Assembly: GCA_900542065.1 (NCBI GenBank)
Contig: UQLU01000006.1
Span: forward strand, 71,380-135,379
Length of the DNA stretch: 64,000 bases
Direction of reading: 5' to 3'
Origin: an uncultured Eggerthella sp.
GTDB taxonomy: Bacteria > Actinomycetota > Coriobacteriia > Coriobacteriales > Eggerthellaceae
Shown: in pieces, positions 62,225 to 64,000 of the stretch
Position numbering within the stretch: the stretch's first letter is position 1
Layout: each line of letters starts with the position of its first letter
Program-made: the position numbers and the translations under genes
Notes under the pieces: model-generated
What the model saw: the letters and a program-made list of their open reading frames with translations, nothing else
What the model was told of the DNA's origin: nothing
Databases searched by the model: none

Positions 62225-62704
62225 ATGAGCATCACGCGCCGCTGCGACTACGCGTGCCGTATCATCCGTGCCGCTTATAAAAATGGTGAGTCGTATGTAT
62301 CTATTGCTGAAGTTGCGGAGCAGGAACAAATTCCTTACTCTTTTGCGCGCAGCATTCAGCATGAATTAGTGAAAGCGGGCCTCTTGCGCACTATTCGTGG
62401 TGTGCATGGGGGCCTTGTCCTTAACTGTGATCCTGCGCAGGTTACGGTATATGACGTGTTGGTTAGCGTTAGCGGGGAAACGCTTTCGGTTGCCGAATGT
62501 ACCGATTGTTCTTATGTTTGTTGCCATAAAGCGTCATGTGCCTTTAATGCGGTATGGCGTGCAGCAGATGTGCTTATTAAGAATCTCTACTCTTCTATTT
62601 CTCTCAAAGATTTATTCGAGCAAGGCGAACAACATCCTGCTATCCAGGCAGCACTTGCCCTTGATGGGTCTTCGACCACCTCAACTTCAAAGAAAGAATG
62701 CTAG
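62225..62704 (+). CDS. Rrf2 family transcriptional regulator, probable Fe-S sensor
   Basis: A 159-residue Rrf2 protein. The N-terminal winged helix (MSITRRCDYACRIIRAAY, then GLLRTIRGVHGGLVL) binds DNA. Cys92, Cys95, Cys99, Cys100 and Cys105 form a cluster-ligand region (ECTDC, CC, SC); relatives such as IscR, NsrR and RsrR hold an iron-sulfur cluster that senses redox, nitric oxide or cluster status. No suf or isc genes are in the window. It lies 3 bases after the AAA+-like gene and 3 bases before the glycosylase gene, all in one operon, whose control region holds 22-base repeats. Confidence 0.88.
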   Translation: MSITRRCDYACRIIRAAYKNGESYVSIAEVAEQEQIPYSFARSIQHELVKAGLLRTIRGVHGGLVLNCDPAQVTVYDVLVSVSGETLSVAECTDCSYVCCHKASCAFNAVWRAADVLIKNLYSSISLKDLFEQGEQHPAIQAALALDGSSTTSTSKKEC

Positions 62705-62707
62705 TCA

Positions 62708-63595
62708 ATGGTTTCCCTTATTTGCGGGGTAAATGATAGCGATATGACCGAACAGGAACGCGCTTTCGTATCTAAAATATGGAATGAAGGTAAGCGTTTG
62801 TATCGAGATTTACCTTGGAGAGGCATTGATGATCCGTATGCTGTGCTTGTCTCGGAAGTTATGTTGCAGCAAACTCAAGTGGCTCGGGTAGAAAAGTATT
62901 GGAGCCGATTTCTTAACTTGTTTCCTACTATTGATGCTCTGGCAAGTGCGGATACTGCAACCGTTCTTGAGTCATGGCAAGGGTTGGGATATAACCGCCG
63001 TGCCCTTGCTTTAAAACGCTGTGCTGAGTTGTGTGCCGATCGTTATAAAGGCACTCTTCCCACTACGAGTGATGCCCTACAAGAACTTCCTGGGATCGGG
63101 AAAGCTACAGCTGGTGGAATTATGGCCTTTGCGTATCAAAAACCTGCGCTTTATTTAGAAACTAACGTGCGTACCGTATTTCTCCATGAATTTTTCCCGG
63201 GGCAAATTGATATTTCCGACAAGCAGATTGAACCACTTGTTGAGCGTACCTGTTCTCTAGATGATCCTCGTGGTTGGTATTACGCGCTGTTGGACTATGG
63301 TGCTTACTTAAAATCGGTCTTGCCTAATCCCTCTCGTCGTTCGCGTCATCATACTCAGCAGTCGAAATTTGAGGGTTCTCGTAGGCAAAAACGTGCCGAG
63401 CTTGTACGTATTGTGCTGGCGCAACAGGAAGTAGGTTTTTCTGATGCGTGTGCTGCGCTTTCTGAATTTGAACGAGCTCATGGAAGGGGAGAACTTGATC
63501 CTGAACTCGTTCGCTCTATCGCAGATGATTTGGTTCGTGAAAGGTTTTTCAGTGCGCAAGGCGCTGGCGAAAACACGGTGTATAGCGCTTCGTAA
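62708..63595 (+). CDS. mutY: MutY-like HhH-GPD DNA glycosylase without Fe-S cluster motif
   Basis: A 295-residue protein of the endonuclease III/MutY fold. PWRGIDDPYAVLVSEVMLQQTQVARVEKYW matches adenine glycosylase N termini, including the catalytic Glu region, and the hairpin LPGIGKATAGGIMAF is standard. The position of the catalytic Asp reads ETNVRTVF, with Glu instead of Asp, and no four-cysteine Fe-S loop or C-terminal Nudix-like domain follows. This matches a short MutY-like subgroup. It may remove A opposite 8-oxoG, but this is uncertain. It starts 3 bases after the Rrf2 gene; ATG 62744 is a possible later start. Confidence 0.82.
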   Translation: MVSLICGVNDSDMTEQERAFVSKIWNEGKRLYRDLPWRGIDDPYAVLVSEVMLQQTQVARVEKYWSRFLNLFPTIDALASADTATVLESWQGLGYNRRALALKRCAELCADRYKGTLPTTSDALQELPGIGKATAGGIMAFAYQKPALYLETNVRTVFLHEFFPGQIDISDKQIEPLVERTCSLDDPRGWYYALLDYGAYLKSVLPNPSRRSRHHTQQSKFEGSRRQKRAELVRIVLAQQEVGFSDACAALSEFERAHGRGELDPELVRSIADDLVRERFFSAQGAGENTVYSAS

Positions 63596-63650
63596 ACATT
63601 TGTCGTTTGTATTATGGTGCTTGGGTTTCTCAAAAAAGTTCACAGGATAA

Positions 63651-63682
63651 AAAATAAGGAGCTTTTAAAAGCTCCTTATTTT
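63651..63682 (+). terminator. Bidirectional terminator between mutY and pheA
   Basis: A perfect 32-base palindrome, AAAATAAGGAGCTTTT and its complement, with A- and T-runs at the ends, placed between convergent genes. Confidence 0.85.
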
Positions 63683-63720
63683 GTTGCAGGCATTGCGTTG
63701 AATTAAAGCAGGTGAAATCC

Positions 63721-63788
63721 TGCAGGACAGTTCTGAGCATTTTTATTTGCAGGATAGTTGTCGAAAATTGTTATTCTGCAGGATAGCT
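63721..63788. repeat. Three TGCAGGA(C/T)AG repeats at the pheA 3' end
   Basis: TGCAGGACAGTT (63721), TGCAGGATAGTT (63748) and TGCAGGATAGCT (63777) are spaced 27 and 29 bases apart. The last copy is the coding end of pheA; the other two lie beyond its stop and look like duplicated gene ends. Confidence 0.55.
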
Positions 63789-64000
63789 GCCAAGTACCTT
63801 TACCTCACGTAGTTTTAAGCGCAAGCAATCAAGCGCTGTTTTAATGGCGGGATTTTCAGGCGTCCCTTCTAAATCAACAAAGAACAAGTAATCACCAAGG
63901 CCTTGCTTGGTTGGGCGTGATTGAATCATGGTCAAGTTGACATTTGCGTAGTTAAGCTCCGAGAGGATCATGAGCAAAGAACCAGGTTTGTCGGCATTAA
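63771..64000 (-). CDS. pheA: Prephenate dehydratase, C-terminal ACT domain (truncated by window edge)
   Basis: Only the last 75 or so residues are in the window. They form an ACT regulatory domain of the prephenate dehydratase type: NADKPGSLLMILSEL, NLTMIQSRPTKQGLGDYLFFVDLEG, where SRP is the phenylalanine-binding motif. The enzyme makes phenylpyruvate for phenylalanine synthesis and is inhibited by phenylalanine. The catalytic part lies right of the window. The gene is convergent with mutY across a palindromic terminator. Confidence 0.85.
   Translation of the reverse strand, partial: NADKPGSLLMILSELNYANVNLTMIQSRPTKQGLGDYLFFVDLEGTPENPAIKTALDCLRLKLREVKVLGSYPAE

Overview
The window looks like a stretch of core chromosome from an anaerobic, Gram-positive actinomycete of moderate GC, most likely a member of the Coriobacteriia (inference). 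The reasons are an actinomycete-style GlnR-like regulator beside a GSI-type glutamine synthetase, a RicT/PSP1 protein beside holB, non-mevalonate isoprenoid genes (dxr, ispG) inside a pyrH-frr-uppS-cdsA cluster, peptidase U32, DegV and DUF523 proteins, and a rod-shape mreBCD-PBP2-rodA operon. No phage, insertion sequence, CRISPR array or plasmid feature was seen. Both ends cut genes: the 3' part of holB on the left and the 3' part of pheA, on the minus strand, on the right.

Layout. Bases 1-7.6 kb hold holB-ricT-pncB, two DegV paralogues, an unusual dehydrogenase-like protein with a Cys/His-rich tail, and a radical SAM protein. tRNA-Thr follows, then a minus-strand group (ahcY, cupin, small protein). 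Next come a membrane glycosyltransferase convergent with comF, a strongly structured candidate ncRNA next to comF (possibly the raiA-motif RNA), an orphan solute-binding lipoprotein and an HtrA protease. From 15.6 to 25.4 kb lies one long, tightly packed operon: pyrH-frr-uppS-cdsA-dxr-rseP-ispG-proS-U32. It combines translation, lipid II carrier synthesis, phospholipid synthesis and envelope proteolysis. Small genes and tRNA-Ala and tRNA-Glu lead to a surface-polysaccharide group (GtrA plus two very large tandem GT2 proteins), then a MetN-MetI-like transporter and glnA with its GlnR-like regulator.

From 37.3 to 46.5 kb come polA, rplU-rpmA, obg, proB-proA and nadD-yqeK-rsfS, a common Gram-positive neighbourhood. 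A roughly 200-base near-perfect hairpin (46.56-46.78 kb) separates it from a minus-strand membrane protein and an rlmD-like methyltransferase. After tRNA-Arg come a cyclophilin, a TPR membrane protein and ndk, then the mreB-mreC-mreD-mrdA-rodA-DUF697 cell-shape operon and tRNA-Asp. The right end holds a HAD phosphatase, a degenerate AAA+-like protein in an operon with an Rrf2 regulator and a MutY-like glycosylase, and the end of pheA.

The most interesting points are the ncRNA at 12545-12787 (an 11-bp perfect closing stem just after an extended -10 element), the GAAAC half-sites one helical turn apart in front of glnA, the long hairpin with an alternative pairing partner at 46.56-46.78 kb, a site-2 protease in which I see no PDZ domain but a different insertion, and acidic Ser/Asp tails on three exported proteins. 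All family assignments were made by reading the translated sequence; no database search was possible.
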